64,000 nucleotides of DNA from Setaria digitata (lineage: Eukaryota; Nematoda; Chromadorea; Rhabditida; Setariidae). Of this stretch, positions 23,457 through 37,491 are shown piece by piece. The DNA lies in assembly GCA_003640385.1 (NCBI GenBank), contig RCAB01000174.1:1-64000 (forward strand), written 5' to 3'. The translations under genes were made by a program, and so were the position numbers. Position 1 is the first letter of the stretch, and every line of letters begins with the position of its first letter. The notes under the pieces were generated by a model. It searched no databases and had not been told where the DNA came from. It worked only from the letters and a program-made list of their open reading frames with translations.

Positions 23457-24440
23457 CTAAATTGCTATAATATTATAAGTAAAATTCATAAGAACACCTT
23501 CGCCCGCACCTCACAAACATTCAATCCTTAATTGCTCCAAATATAAAGTGATAGAACAGTGAGCCAAATGATTTTCATTAGGACTACGTTGAAATTTAGA
23601 TAAGTATGTCACGTATCTTTAAGGTGAACGTGTTGTTGTCAAGTAGATTTCTGAATTTTTTTTCGTTTTCCTCTCTCTTTCCTTCAGCAAGAATAGAGTT
23701 GAGGAAAGTGGTGAGATGGGTATGAATTTATGGAAGGGTCTTTCCCTTTCTCGATTGGAGCTGATTTGCTACCAGCTAGTTCTGGGAGAAATATATTTTG
23801 TAATTACTTCGTGCAACATCTGAGCAATCAGTCTTCAGTTCTCCCGAGATCTATTTATGAACAGAACAACTCGAAAAATTCCAGCAGTTTCTTAGATTTA
23901 ATAATCTTTTTAATAATAAGAAAATTAAAAGTGATTTTATTGACCAGAAGTCATCGCTTGATCCTTTTTTTTCATATTTTATACAGAAATGTTGGAATTC
24001 TTCCACTGTATTTAGTTTTGTACATTTCAATGAATACCAACAATGTTTTTTGTTGTCATAATTTGAATTATTTGTAAGTTCTAAATAGGAACTTCATTAT
24101 CAAACAGAAGACTGTTTCATTTCGTACTCTAGATATTTGTTCATAAACAGTCAACAAAACCACATTTATCAAGAGCGCTTAAAAAACATATGCTTTTTTT
24201 TCCTGAATTTTTACTAATTGTTGCCTTATGATTGATATTGCTAATTCGCGGTGACCGTTTGATTTTCTTTTCTATAATTTTAAGCAAGATTTTATTTTGG
24301 CAAATAAGGATCACATTTGTGTTTAGTCCATGCTAACCAAATCCTCATAACAGCAAAAATTATAATCGGCTAGTTAAGGTGACTTTTCACTAGCTTCACC
24401 TTGCTCCTTTCTTTGATGTTGTGTTACAAAAAAAAAAAAC
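23457..24440. other. Divergent intergenic region before UGGT
   Basis: About 1 kb between the minus-strand unrecognised gene and the UGGT start. It must hold any 5' exon of that gene and the UGGT promoter. A plus-strand frame at 23730-24077 (115 codons) is open but low in coding character. No clear core promoter motif was identified. Confidence 0.4.
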
Positions 24441-24464
24441 CAGTAGTTTATTTCAGAGAAGGGT
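24441..24464 (+). promoter_or_regulatory. Likely spliced-leader acceptor of UGGT
   Basis: TTTATTTCAG ends at 24456, eight bases before the ATG at 24465, with a T-rich tract ahead and no upstream coding exon. This is the usual layout of a nematode trans-splice acceptor and supports the chosen start. Confidence 0.55.
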
Positions 24465-27414
24465 ATGGAAAGCCTATTGCTACTTATTTTCTTCTCTGTT
24501 CTTCTTAGCGTTGTTTATTCTACAACAAATAAAAAATCGGTAATTACATCACTACATGCAAAATGGTCACAGACTTCATTTATTGCCGAAGCCAGGTATG
24601 TTGTAAACTAAAAGTGTTTTTTATTCCTTAGAAAGTCAATGTGCAATGAAATAAAGTTACGTGAAACAAGATAAGCACTATTTTTTAATTTAGTGAATTT
24701 ATGGCCCAAGAAAGTGATAGCTTGTTTTGGGCTTACGTGGATGCGGTTGTTGAGAAAGTTAATGTCGACGAGTGGCACGCACGTATGTCTTGAATGTTTC
24801 AGTAATTTAATAATGCAATAAGAAAATAACTTGATATTTATTCTCGTAGTAAAAAATATATATTTATGTATGAAGTCATGCAAGTATTTTACGCGGTCAT
24901 ATTATCTAGTTACCCTTGCTTCATGATCATTGTAGTGGACTGAGTGTTTCGTTTGGTCTTTTTTTAATCATAAATTAAAGGTTTAAGATCGAGAAGAAGC
25001 CTCGTGATTTTAAATTTTTTCAAGACCAAGGAAAAAAATTTCCGAAGTAAATTATGTTTTATTACGCTTTAGTGCTAAAATTAGGTGAAGTTTCATTAGG
25101 TGAAGATTAGGTGATTAGGTGAAGTCTTTTTTTTCTTTCTTGATTTGTCGTCCTTTTTATTTTTTCCTGGAACAGATAGCAGTGATGGTTTCCAGTGACA
25201 GTGCCAGAAATTTTCAGACTTTCAATTTAAATAATTGCTGCAAGTGATGGTTTTTGAAAATATTCAGAACCACAAAATCAAAGTTTCAGTCAGTGATGCC
25301 AAACAGTACGATTTGGTTATACGCTTAGCAGACGATTTATTGCAGGAGTCTCGTGTGAATCTTTTAAAATTTGCCTTATCTTTACGAGCTCATTCACCAG
25401 CTGTATTGCTTTTCCAGAGGGTTAGAATTTTTTCATTTCTATTTTATTATCTTTGCATAGTTTCACCTGAAATCATTCTCGTGATTAACTCTATCCTTTA
25501 TTCATCTTTATAATTTCTTTTTTTATTCTTGGAACTCGAGATTTTCATATTAAAAAGAAAGAGGACAGAAGAACATATCAGTGGGCATCAGTGGACCGTT
25601 TTTCTTTTGTTCAAGAGTAAATATTTTATATGTGCATCTTTGTTCATTTTGCAGTTAGGTGCTGAAAGGAAGAGTTCATGTGCTGCTTTTGCTGATATTC
25701 ACGGTATTATAACATGCAGTGTAAACGATTTAGAAAAAATTATTGAGAATGATGTGAGGTATCTTTTTTATGTAGCGTTGTTTCAAATATTGGAAATTCT
25801 AAAAAAAAAAATTGGAATTCTTTGTTGATATCGAAAAATAAGTAGCAGTATTCAACGGAAAAGATGAAATTGGTGTAGTATTTTCATTTTGTTTATACTT
25901 TTTCTAGGAGTCCTCCACCGATAGTATATTCCATTGATCATGTATTTCCGGCAACTAAAGAGCATAATGTTACCTTAATTTTATATGGTGAATTAGCTAA
26001 TCCATCGTGGAAGAAGTTTCATTTAGCTGCAAGAACACTGTCGAGGAAAGGAAAGGTCAAATACATTCTTCGACATTTTGCTAAAGTAAGTTTTTGTGTG
26101 GTTGCATTTTATTTGCACTAATTAAATTGTTTCCGAATTATTGGTAGTATTTTCTCTGACTGTGAAAAAGATGCTTAATAAAGTTTCTTATATTATGCAT
26201 TAAAAAAATCAAAATGGGAACAAGTTTTAGGATATTCGTGATGATAAGCTGCTGTTATCGGGTTACGGAGTTGAGTTGGCGATCAAAAGCACAGAATACA
26301 AAGCAGTGGATGACAGTGCTACTGTAGTTGGTAAGCTTTATTGCGAAATTGCTCTCGCTTCTCTTTTTCCATTCATTTCGGAAACTGCATCAACTTTTTC
26401 TGAAGTCGATCTCCTACGATCCATTTTTTTACAGACCCAGAGAATTGGGGAATTGGAAGGCTAAATTTTTTTTTGTAGGTAAAATATCGGCTGAGGAAAG
26501 TCTAGAGGAATATACTGATGATGATGACAATTATGGATTTAATTTCAATACACTACGGTAGTTGTTTTTTTTTTAAATCCCGGGAAAGCTTTAAAATGTG
26601 CGTGATAAGAAGCATATTTTGCTACTTGGAAATGTTGTTAATTTGATTATGAATGATGTTTACAATTTGTAAAACTGGAATCAATGACTTTAAGAATTAA
26701 TGTGAATATTTCTAGAATTTTTACTTTATTTCAGCAGATTGCATGGAGATTTAAGGGAATCGATTGAGCAATTTCGATTGCATTTGCTGGAACGTGATGA
26801 ACTCACTCCGCTGAAAGTGTGGCAGGTTCAGGAACTTAGTTATCAAACTGCTCAAAGAATTATACAAGCTGGTTCTCAGAAAGCTCTTAATATGCTCACA
26901 GATTTTAGCCAGAATTTCCCTCTTGCTGCTCGATCGCTTTCACGACAAGTGTTGCCGAAAGAATTCGTAGCTGAGGTTATTTCTAATAATTCCCTTTTTC
27001 GAAGTGATTTTTATTAGAGGTGAGAGTCTTTTTCTTCTAGTCAGAAAGAAGTAGGAATTGCATGATTTCAAACTTCATACTTGAAGCTTTTTTCTAATGA
27101 CTCTTTCTTCAGAATTCAACTTTATTGCAGATATGAAAGAGATTATTGTTTTCAGGTTAGTAGGAATCAAGAACAGCTCATGGAATATGGTATTTCAGAA
27201 GGTGAATCTCTTTTCTTTATCAATGGTATCATGATAGATCTTGATGCTTTGGATGTTTTCCAAGTGCTTGATGTACTGAAACAGGAAGAGAAATTGGCAA
27301 ACGGGTTTTTCCGCATGGGTATCAAGGTGGATAATTTAATGAAGCTGTTATTGTTAGGTTGTGATGTCTTGATTCCTCTGTAAACGACCATCTTTAAAAC
27401 CATACGTTTTTAAA

Positions 27415-27457
<43 letters not shown>

Positions 27458-30400
27458 AATCAAATGCCGGCTCGTTTTTGTCTTACTTTAACAATTTTTA
27501 CTAAGCAAATAATTTGATTATATAAGAAGCAAATGTAGCTTACACTCGAAGATTTTATTTGAAAGTAAAATATATGGTATTTCAGAATGAATATCTTACT
27601 ATGCTGATGGATCTTGGCTTGAACAATGAACGTGTGCCTTATGCGCTAGATTTCAGACCAGCATCTCCAGAGGTATGTTAGGTAGATAAGATTCTGCAGC
27701 AGTCAGAGTCGCTTTAAAACTCATCTATAATTAGAAAATTTATTTGTCGGACTTTTGAACTCTTTTTGTCAACCCCTTGGGAGTTGATAAAACTTCCGAA
27801 GTTTTCTGCTATTCATTTTTTTTTTCACTTCTGTTTTCATGAATATGTAACCGGAAGATTCTTGAAAGCATTTTTTTTTTTTCAGTATCTGAATAATTTG
27901 GATATCGATAAACAGTACCGTCAGTGGGCAAATAGTGTAGGTTTGTTGCTACAACCTTACTTCCCGGGAATGATTCGACCAATTGCTAGGAATTTGTTTA
28001 CTTTGGTAATCTTTTTGTGATTTCACAATTTAATGATTTACTTCTTTGTAGTATTCAGGTACCCACTGATGATTAAAATTCACAGAAATAGTATTTCTAC
28101 GTAAAGAAGACAAGTCGCTGTTGAGATGATGGACCAAATGATAATATGCTTTTACTAATAGTCGTTTCTACTTTTAATTCAGTTTGTGTAGTTGCTTCCT
28201 TGTTAAAATCACGAAAAATGTATTATGGATCTGACACTCTTGATGATGTAATATTATTGTATCGGTGACACTCAGCTTTTCGTCGATTCAAACATATTTG
28301 TCTAATAATTATTATAGTTACTTGTTTATATTTTCAGCAAATTTCGGAAATTTTTTCAGGTTTTTGTTGTTGATCCATCTCAAAAAAAAACTCGTAATTT
28401 ACTGCAGTATGCGAAAAGATTCTATGCCCATGAGATACCTGTTAGGTATTTCTTTCTTTTACTAATTTCTGCAATTCATACTTCATCTGAAGTTATGAAC
28501 ATCTGTAACATCGTAATATATCATAGTATTGAATGCGGAACCCGATAATCAAGAATATTAGATAGATACTCTTAAATACAGCGGTTTTTAGAATGCATGT
28601 TAGACATATTAAATTACAAATTTAAAAAACTACAAGAACCATAAAAATTAAAAACAAAGGTGAATTTCAGCACCAAATTCCTTTCAGACTTGGAGTTATT
28701 TTTGTGACTAATGCAGAGAAAGAAGTAACGGGTTTTGATGATGCGTCCGTTGCCGTATTGAATTTGTATAATTTTATCAAAATCAATAATGGTGTTCACA
28801 AAGCACTGGATGTCGTGATTGAGGTAAAAGTTGTAAGCTTTTTTTAATAATCAAATCTTAGCTTTCCTCAACTGCTCCTTATCACTCTGTTCTTGTGCCA
28901 AAATTCGGTTTATCCATTCATCATTTCTTCTCAAGTCGTGCTCTCTTTAAAAGCCATGCACCCTTTCCTGATATCCCTTTGGTGGTCAAGTTATTTACCT
29001 TCCCAATTTCATGTGAATTTCCACATTGCTTTACCAAGAACAGAAAATTTTATAGTGATTAGTTTGATTTATAAATTGCATAGTATACTGTTTAGCAGTT
29101 TTATATTTCTAGGTTCTAAATGTGGAAAGAGATTCTGTGTCTCCAAAGGAAATTGTGTCATATTTCCAAAAGAAATATCCCGACTACGATCCGAATGATG
29201 TATTTGGTAGTAAATCTGATTATGATAGTGACCGTTCGGCAGGTCATAAATTTCTTCATGATAGTGGGCTTGGCTTGACTCCCAAAGTGCTCCTCAATGG
29301 TATTGTTCTAGAGGATGCTGATGTAGGTTTTTTTTTATTACTTTTCATTTTGTCGAGTTGTTTCTTTTTTAACACTGTTTTTTACCTGCATAAATTATAG
29401 TTTCTTGACTTATGGAATTGCTGGTCTTGGTTTCTTCTTGTTTCTGATTATATATGTTCAGCGGCTTTGGAATATCTAAATTTAGTTACTTGTTATAATA
29501 GTATTATTGTTATCATAATCTTGCTTCATCCATTAAGCGTCGATAATGGCAATGTTAGGAGTCGGAGTTGTCACTTGAAATAAATTACATATATAGTGAA
29601 ATAACATCTATTTGTAATGCTAAAAACGCAACAAAGAAAAATACTGCTAGTTAAATTTTCCTTATTTTTGTCGATACCTCGTATTTTTATAGAGATTCTT
29701 TCCAAAATTCCACATTTTGTCTGTAAAGGAATGAAGACAATTATTCCTGTATTATTCTGAACTGATTTTATAGATAACATCCGACCATTTCGAAGAAACT
29801 GTAATGATGGAAATAATGAGTGTTACATCACGTTTGCAAAAGGCAGTGATGGAGAAGAGGTTAAAGGATGAAGATAATGTGATGAATTGGATACTTTCTC
29901 AGGTTTTCATCAAAAAAATTTTCTTAAAAATTTACCATTCATAGCTTTTGAGGTTAAATAGAGCTAATTATTTTTGACGTATACGATTCTTTTGCACTGA
30001 TTATGGTTACTATTGACACTTATTAATTTTTAAACATCTTTTATCGGCCTGTTCAAGGAAATAGTTTGGTTATGTTTTGCATATAAACATATTCATTATA
30101 ACGAAAGTGTACTATACATATATCATTTATGGCCCTAATTGTTTGAAGTGGCAGTTGATTTTTATCGTACTGTTTTTGCTCAATTTTTATAGCCAGAAGT
30201 TATGCCACGAATTAACAAGCTCATTTTGGACTCACCGCTAGCATCTGATGCGTTGTACCTGGATTTGACATCCACCAAAAAATGCGTAAACAGGCTACCT
30301 ACACAATACTACAAACTGCCAATAAATGAGCAGAATCAGTGTATGCTAGAACGAATGCGGTACATTACGAGGACAGGTAAACATTTACATTTGATTGTTC

Positions 30401-33400
30401 TATACTTGTTCTATACTGTTTATTTATTTATAGTTTACAATTCTCGTAGCTTATTTATATGGATTTAATAGAGATAATACGACTATATTCTATCAGTATT
30501 CATAGTGTTAAAGGCATTATTATATTATTCGCATTATTATAAGCTTTCTGTGTCATTATATTAAAAAGTTTATGTGCTTTTCTTCCTCTCTTAGAATTTG
30601 GTGAAAAGTTGACCCTTATGATTTCAGAGGAGTTGAAGACTCATTTCTCTACTGTGTGGGTTGTGGCAGACTTGGAAGTTGCCGAAGGGCGACTTTTGAT
30701 TTACAATGCGATCAGACATCTTAAACACTCTCATACTATGCGTGTCGCTATCATCAATAATCCTAAGAATGCTAGTTTTTTTGAGTCATTATAAACTTGG
30801 CGCCAAAAGAAATTTTCCTTATATAAACAAGATTCCATTAGTCAACTCATTTTTCTTGTAAAGCATTGGTATTGTGGTTACTTTCGTAGTTGGATTAAAA
30901 TGTAACGGAAAAAATCAAGTATGATAATTTTCAGTTGTTTTATAATTTTTTTTTTTTTTTTTATTCATAGACTTTCTTTAGCTTTCATGAAAATCATACG
31001 CAGATTATACAGTCTTAGAACGAAAACTCATTACAGATTGAAGCAGCAGTCGCGCATAATAGTATAACAATGACTGTGAATATTGCTTCACGTGTGCTTA
31101 TACCAAGACAAATGAAATCATTTGTAACGAAGTTGGTGAAGGAAGAAATCGTATCAGAACTACTAAATAAACAAATTACATTGGATGACCTTGCTGTTAA
31201 TGTTTGTTTTTTCTATTTCTTTATAGTTAGTTATTCCCACATATTGCATTGTTTCACATTGTTCCAATGAGCAAATAATTTTCCACTATCATCCAAGATA
31301 ACAAAGATTAAAAGTAAGCTCATAAATATTCTAGTTTGCTCTTTCAGAAGAACATCACTAGGATTTTTCGAAATTTTTGGAGTTTTTTCAGAATGTTTTT
31401 TCGTCTTATTTGCTAATGCTTATTGTAACTTTAATTTTCTATTTAGGGTATGAATATGACTCTTTTTTACAAGGAATCAAGACAAATAAATAGTGATGAG
31501 GTAGTAGCAGATTCCAAATATTCAAAACATGTTCTTGGCTTGAAACCAGGACAGCTAGCATTGGTGGTTAACGGCTTACTTATTGGACCACTTGGCGAAG
31601 GTGAGGTTTTTGGAGTTGCCGATATGGAGTTGGTTGACAGACTTATTTTGCTTCGAGGTGGAAAGGTATGGGACTTAAGTTATTCAGCAAACTCTTTGCA
31701 AAATATATGAGATTTATATTAAAAGATCTTTCTCAATACACAAAATATGTATCGGGTTCTTTTGCAGTCTTTGATAATTGTATAATTTTTGGATGATCAT
31801 ATCCAGAAATAAGCATAGATGTTTAAGATTTAATATAATCATTCATGATTTAAAGGCGATTGGAGAGTATGTGGAAAAGTGGAAAGTACCAACAAGACAT
31901 GGGAAAGCGTCGGATATGGTTGCGCGCAGTATGGCTTTGATTGGTAGTATTGGTCTTACTAAAAGACGACGTTTCATCCGATTTTCAGGGGAGAAAAAGA
32001 GGTTTATGTAACTTATAAGTTTCCACCTTTTACTAAAATAGATTATTTAATGCTAATCCTAATTTTTAACTAATTAAATCAATATGTGATAAACTTAAAG
32101 CATATTTGTTATTTTTTTTTTTCAGATATTTAGTCCCTTGTTTCCTTTTAAGTAACATTATTTTATAGTGTCTTGACGATTCCCGGGAACGACAAAGGCG
32201 GCTTAATTCAGGCGCTTTGTATTGTTGATCCATTATCTACTCAAGCCCAGCGACTTGGTCATTTATTAAGTGTTATACAAAAAGTTGTCAATGTGGAAGT
32301 GAAATTAGTAATGAATCCTAAAGCGAAACTTAGCGAACTTCCATTAAAGAGGTACATTTCAGTGTTACTGTTTCATGAATATAGTTATAAAATCTCTTTC
32401 AAAACATTTTCTACTAAGATTTTTAATGAATTGTATCAAGAATTGGTCGTTAATTGTATTTCAATTTATTTGCTCAACAGAGTCACCGTTTAGGACAAAT
32501 TTGAATTCTTTTATGTTTGTCATTTTGCATTTCTTAATCACTTAATTTTTAAAATGATTTTTTCGATTTATAATGGACTTAATTCCCTAAATACGCATTT
32601 AATTTTACAATTCATAACTCAGTAATTTAAATTAAATATGATTAAAAACTTCACTTTATGATGTGTCATATTTTTTACTCTTTCTGCATTATAGGTTTTA
32701 TCGCCTTGTTTTACAACCCGTGGTACAGTTCGATGACTCTGGCCGTATTGATAATGCTGCGTATGAAGCACGCTTCACATTATTACCAAACAAACAGTTG
32801 CTAACTCTTGCAGTAGTTCCACCAGATGCTTGGATGGTTCAGTCAGTATATGCTGTTTATGATTTAGACAATATTAAAATGGAGAACGTGCGTGGCTTTT
32901 TTTTAATTCTTATTTTTAATTATTTTTCAAAATCACGTGGTGTTTTATTGTGGATTATATCACTTTTAATAGTGAATGCTTTATTATACGCCTTGGTTTG
33001 TATTTTATATCTTAATAAAAATTGGAATCAAATTTGCTGAAATACACCTATTTCATAAACAAGTGCTGTTTCAGGTAGCAGGAAATATACTTGCCAAATT
33101 TGAACTTGAACATATCCTTCTAGAAGGTCACTGCTTCGATGATATAACGAGATCACCTCCACGTGGGCTGCAGTTTACTTTGGGAACACTAACAAACCCA
33201 AATCGTTATGACACTATCGTCATGGCCAATCTGGTAAACGCAATCTTCTATTGGCGATTAAGGATTTGGAAGTTATTTTAATAGTTTGGTAAAAAAGTTG
33301 GGAACGAAATAATATGTATAATAAGTAGTCAAATTGGAATTGTTTTACTAAAAAATGTGATGCATCCATTAATAATATTTAAATTCCCCTTTTTCAAAAA

Positions 33401-35776
33401 TGTTTTAGTGATATTTTGTGCTTCACATATTTATATCGTCTTTATTCATTAATTAGGTCCCAATTTTTTTTTCCATTTAGTAATTAAATTCTTCTTTTGA
33501 GGGTTACTTCCAGTTAAAAGCTAATCCGGGTGCTTGGATCTTGAACCTTCGTGATGGTAAGTCAAAGAATATCTACAGCATCGTGAGGTGGGTAATTCAA
33601 TATTTTAGTGTTAATCCCTAAATCTAAACTACGTGTATTTGGAAGTTGCGCAAATAACTTTTCAGAAATCATTATTTTAAAACGAGCAAATATACTATTT
33701 TCTTATCTAATTAAGAATGAGTAACTTATTGTGCTAACACAAAATCTTTTTTTTAGTCATACAAATACAGAATCGGAGGATCAGACTGGAATAAATGTAC
33801 TGATCGATTCATTCAGTGGTCGAACAATTCGTATTCGAGTTGCCAAGAAAAAGGGAAAAGAAAACGAAAATTTGTTGAGCGAAGGGAAATCAGATGAGGA
33901 GGATGAGGACAATCAGTCAATTTGGAACAGCATATCAACGTATGTTATATCTAAAGTTTTATAAAAACTGAACTCTTCTGTTTTGTCAATTGATTTAAAT
34001 TTTTAAAAAGTAACATATGTGCGCAGTCTTGATTTTCCGTGAATTTTAATGGATTGTAGCAATCCAACAGCTTGAGTTTCTTTAAAATTTTGTTCTCCAG
34101 AAGTATTAGTGGCGGTGAAAAATATAACACGATCAATATTTTTTCATTGGCATCGGGAATTCTGTATGAACGTTTTTTGCGAATCATGATTTTGAGTGTG
34201 ATGAAACATACGAAACATCCGGTTAAATTTTGGCTGCTCAAAAATTACTTGTCACCTAATTTTAAGGTTATTCACTTTGTTTTGTACTAGCAATCATATA
34301 TTAATTGAAATTTCTCAGTGTTGTAATAATCTGGAACGCAGTTAACCATATTTGGACGTTGCTTTTTTGATAACTCAGTTAACTTTGTTTTAGGAAACGT
34401 TGCCACAAATGGCTAATCATTACGGTTTCCATTATGAATTTGTAGAATATCGTTGGCCACGCTGGTTGCATCAGCAAACTGAAAAGCAGCGCGTTATGTG
34501 GGGGTATGAAATTATATGAAATTATAATACATTTGAAAAAAAGTGGAACAGTTTTACAGTAATTTAGAGTTCTCGCATACTTATATTAACTTGCTGATCA
34601 AATTGTGAACGCTTTCTGATTTTTATGAAAGTGGTTTTTTTTTTTTTTACTGTTATTGGACTTCATTCTTTTAGCTTACTTGATCTTTTGTGTTTCTATA
34701 TTCCTTTGCAGATACAAAATACTTTTTTTGGATGTACTCTTTCCACTGAATGTACGGAAAATTATTTTCGTTGATGCGGATCAGATAGTTCGGACAGATC
34801 TCATGGAACTAATGGAATTGGATTTGGGAGGTGCTCCATATGGTTTCACTCCGTTTTGTGATAGTAGGAAATCGATGGATGGTTTCAGATTCTGGAAAAA
34901 AGGCTACTGGGCTAATCATCTTGCTGGCCGTAAATATCATATCAGGTTATAGAGAAGTTAAAAATTAATAAGTCAAATAAAGTCAGAGAGGTTCTAAATG
35001 CTTAATTTTTAGTGCACTTTACGTGATCGACTTGGTTAAATTCCGCCAAGTAGCTGCGGGTGATCGTTTGCGTGGTCAGTATCAGGGACTGAGTGCTGAT
35101 CCAAACAGCCTTTCAAATCTTGACCAGGTAATCTCTTTCTTCTTCATTCTACTATAGACGATTTTTGTTCCAGTGAGAGTTTTAAGTTTATATTGTTTTC
35201 CCTTCAATTTATTTCTACAGGATTTACCTAATAATATGATTCACCAAGTGCGCATTAAATCGCTGCCGCAAGAATGGCTCTGGTGCGAAACCTGGTGTGA
35301 CGATAACTCAAAAGAAAAGGCAAAAACAATCGATTTGGTTTGTTATAAGTCTGTTTGAGCAGGATTTTCTTTCCCCTTAAATGTTTTAAACTCCCTTTTA
35401 TGAATCTATCCTCTTTCTTGATTTCTATATTGTTTTATTCTTAACTTTTTCTCTTTGTAATTCCGATTTCCTTTCAAAGTTTCTAGAAGGCACTTGAAGA
35501 GATATAATATTCTTTGAAAAAATCTTCAAGTGGAGTCTTCGAAAGGTATATGCCTCAACCGCGGCCATCTTAAAGGTGTCACCACCACATTTGTTTCAGT
35601 GCAACAACCCCCAGACTAAAGAACCGAAACTTGATTCCGCTATACGAATTATTCCGGAATGGAAAAATTATGATAACGAAATAAAAACATTACTTGATCA
35701 AAGATCATCAGCTAAACTCGTGGGAAACTCGAGAGAGTCTGAACATGAAGCTGGTGATAAACATACTGAGCTGTAA
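24465..35776 (+). CDS. UGGT: UDP-glucose:glycoprotein glucosyltransferase (UGGT)
   Basis: ER-lumen folding sensor: it re-glucosylates N-glycans of misfolded glycoproteins from UDP-glucose so that they rebind calnexin/calreticulin. Thirty-one exons with consistent phases give about 1533 aa (human UGGT1 about 1555). A signal peptide ([19 protein letters not shown]) begins exon 1. The thioredoxin-like folding-sensor domains follow, with conserved [31 protein letters not shown] and [10 protein letters not shown]. The C-terminal GT24 catalytic domain starts near 34101, with [14 protein letters not shown], the metal-binding DADQ motif (exon 34712-34945) and [11 protein letters not shown]. The chain ends in HTEL, a KDEL-like retention signal. 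Exon coordinates at the 3' end: 34101-34266, 34394-34503, 34712-34945, 35013-35127, 35221-35337, 35600-35776. The acceptor before 31044 is a repeated CAG/AAG choice, and that before 31856 is an atypical TTTAAAG. Confidence 0.98.
27418..27455. repeat. Poly(A) homopolymer in UGGT intron
   Basis: A run of about 38 A lies in the intron between UGGT exons 27156-27326 and 27586-27672. It does not touch splice sites. Length is prone to sequencing error. Confidence 0.9.
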
Positions 35777-36099
35777 ACCATTTCCATTTATATTGTTAAC
35801 AAATTACGCCATCGAAGATCGAAGGTGGATTAAAAAAGCAGTGGGTATAAAAAACTAATGTCTACTGCTCTTGTCTTCGTAGTCATATATAATAACAGTA
35901 TTCTTTTCAGGTTTTCTTTTTTCCATTTATTTTGCACTAATATTAGATTTTCTCTTTGTAGTGAACGAACACTTTTTGTTTTTGAATTAAAGGGATGAAA
36001 GATGTGGATAACATGTTATTGATTTGACTTTCACTTTGTTCTTGATTAAAATCTTTCATTCCTTATGCGAGGTGGTCTCCATTTTTTTTTGTTTTCTTG

Positions 36100-36161
<62 letters not shown>

Positions 36162-37491
36162 TATAGGGTAATATTTCTTCCACGCAGAATCGTCATGTAA
36201 CTGTTGGCTAATCAGTGTGCAAATTCAATCAAATAAATGGATCAAATGCAGATTTTTTAAAGGTGAATTTTTAAGATTTTGCTGTTTTGTTTTGTAGGTT
36301 GTCGCGCAGTCGATATGAAGCTTGAGATGTCTGGATCTGTGAATTGTTACTCTGGTCTTGAATGATTGAATCTATATGAATTTGGGGGTGTTTAGTGGGG
36401 CATGCTGTTCACTTTCTAATATTTGCATTATATTATTGAAACTCCTATTCTGAATTGGTTTTGCGTGATGCTTATAAATAGCACTCTTATTTGACAGGAA
36501 AAATATTTGTTTCAGTTTCTGATTTATGGATAATTACCTGGTACTGCTCGTTGTTTCTCCTCTTTCTCTATATTAGTCTTTTTTACATATAAATTTAGTT
36601 AGATTTTTCGTAGGCTTTTTTTTTATCTGTTACTTTCATAAGCTTGGAAGAAGTCTGAAGTGCGGTTACGTTTTGTTGGAAGGGTTCTGCTGATAATTGA
36701 CTCTAGTAATTTTAATTATAAGTCATGATATATTACTATTAAAAGATTTAAATACGTAGTGGTAAATTGCTATAAATCGAATTTCTTAAGTCACTGACAA
36801 CACAAATTTTCGTTTTGCTTTCGTTTTTGTTTGCTGACCTGTACATTTGTTGTTGCTGCTCCTATTACTGTTGTCGTCTAATAATCTGTAAGAGCCTTAA
36901 TGAGTTTTCTGGAACCTAAATGCAGAATATGAAGTCATGGTGATATTTCCTGCAGTAAGCGTATTTTTCGTTCTCCTTCTGTGACATTAGATATTGTTCA
37001 TTGTGAAATCCTGGATTTATCCAGATCTAATTTTGAATTTAATGGATTTTGGTAGATTATTATCCTTCATTCGACTTTGAAGTTATAGCGCTTTTCAAGT
37101 TACATTTTAGTTTAAGATGTTTATGTCTTAATGATAGTAATGCTGAAGGTGCGCTATATTAAATGTTGTTGTAGTTTTAAATCGCTGCCTTCTAGCATGT
37201 TTTATTGTCGGGTTACGATGAATAAACTTTATTTGTGATTTGTGGGCGAAAGTCTTTGTTTTCAGTTCATCAGGAGTCTCATACTGTTGCACTGAGATAC
37301 TTTGGAAATAAATCAAGCTTTTTTTTAAGTGAACTGTTGATTTATGCATTAAATTCCTCCTGGTAAAACTTTCTGCTGTTGACAGTGTTGAGTTGTGCAG
37401 CTTCAACATATCTTTCATCTTGGATCACACAGAAGCGTCACTGATTAAGCGAGTTCCGAAGTTTGTATTGTTGTGATGTGAAAGCGTAAAT
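35777..37491. other. Intergenic region with poly(T) tract
   Basis: This holds the UGGT 3' UTR, then a poly(T) run of about 50 at 36102-36151 followed by a short TG repeat. An exon-like patch near 36300-36365 (containing MKLEMSGSVNCYSG) follows a TGTAG acceptor but ends quickly and could not be linked. Nothing else is supported up to the L23 start. Confidence 0.6.

Noticed and set aside
23730..24077. 115-codon plus-strand ORF before UGGT
   Set aside because: Coding character fades after the first third, no acceptor or donor joins it to UGGT exon 1, and UGGT already has its own signal peptide exon.
36300..36365. Alternative last exon of UGGT
   Set aside because: UGGT already ends with the expected ER-retention tetrapeptide at 35776, and this patch has no matching donor.
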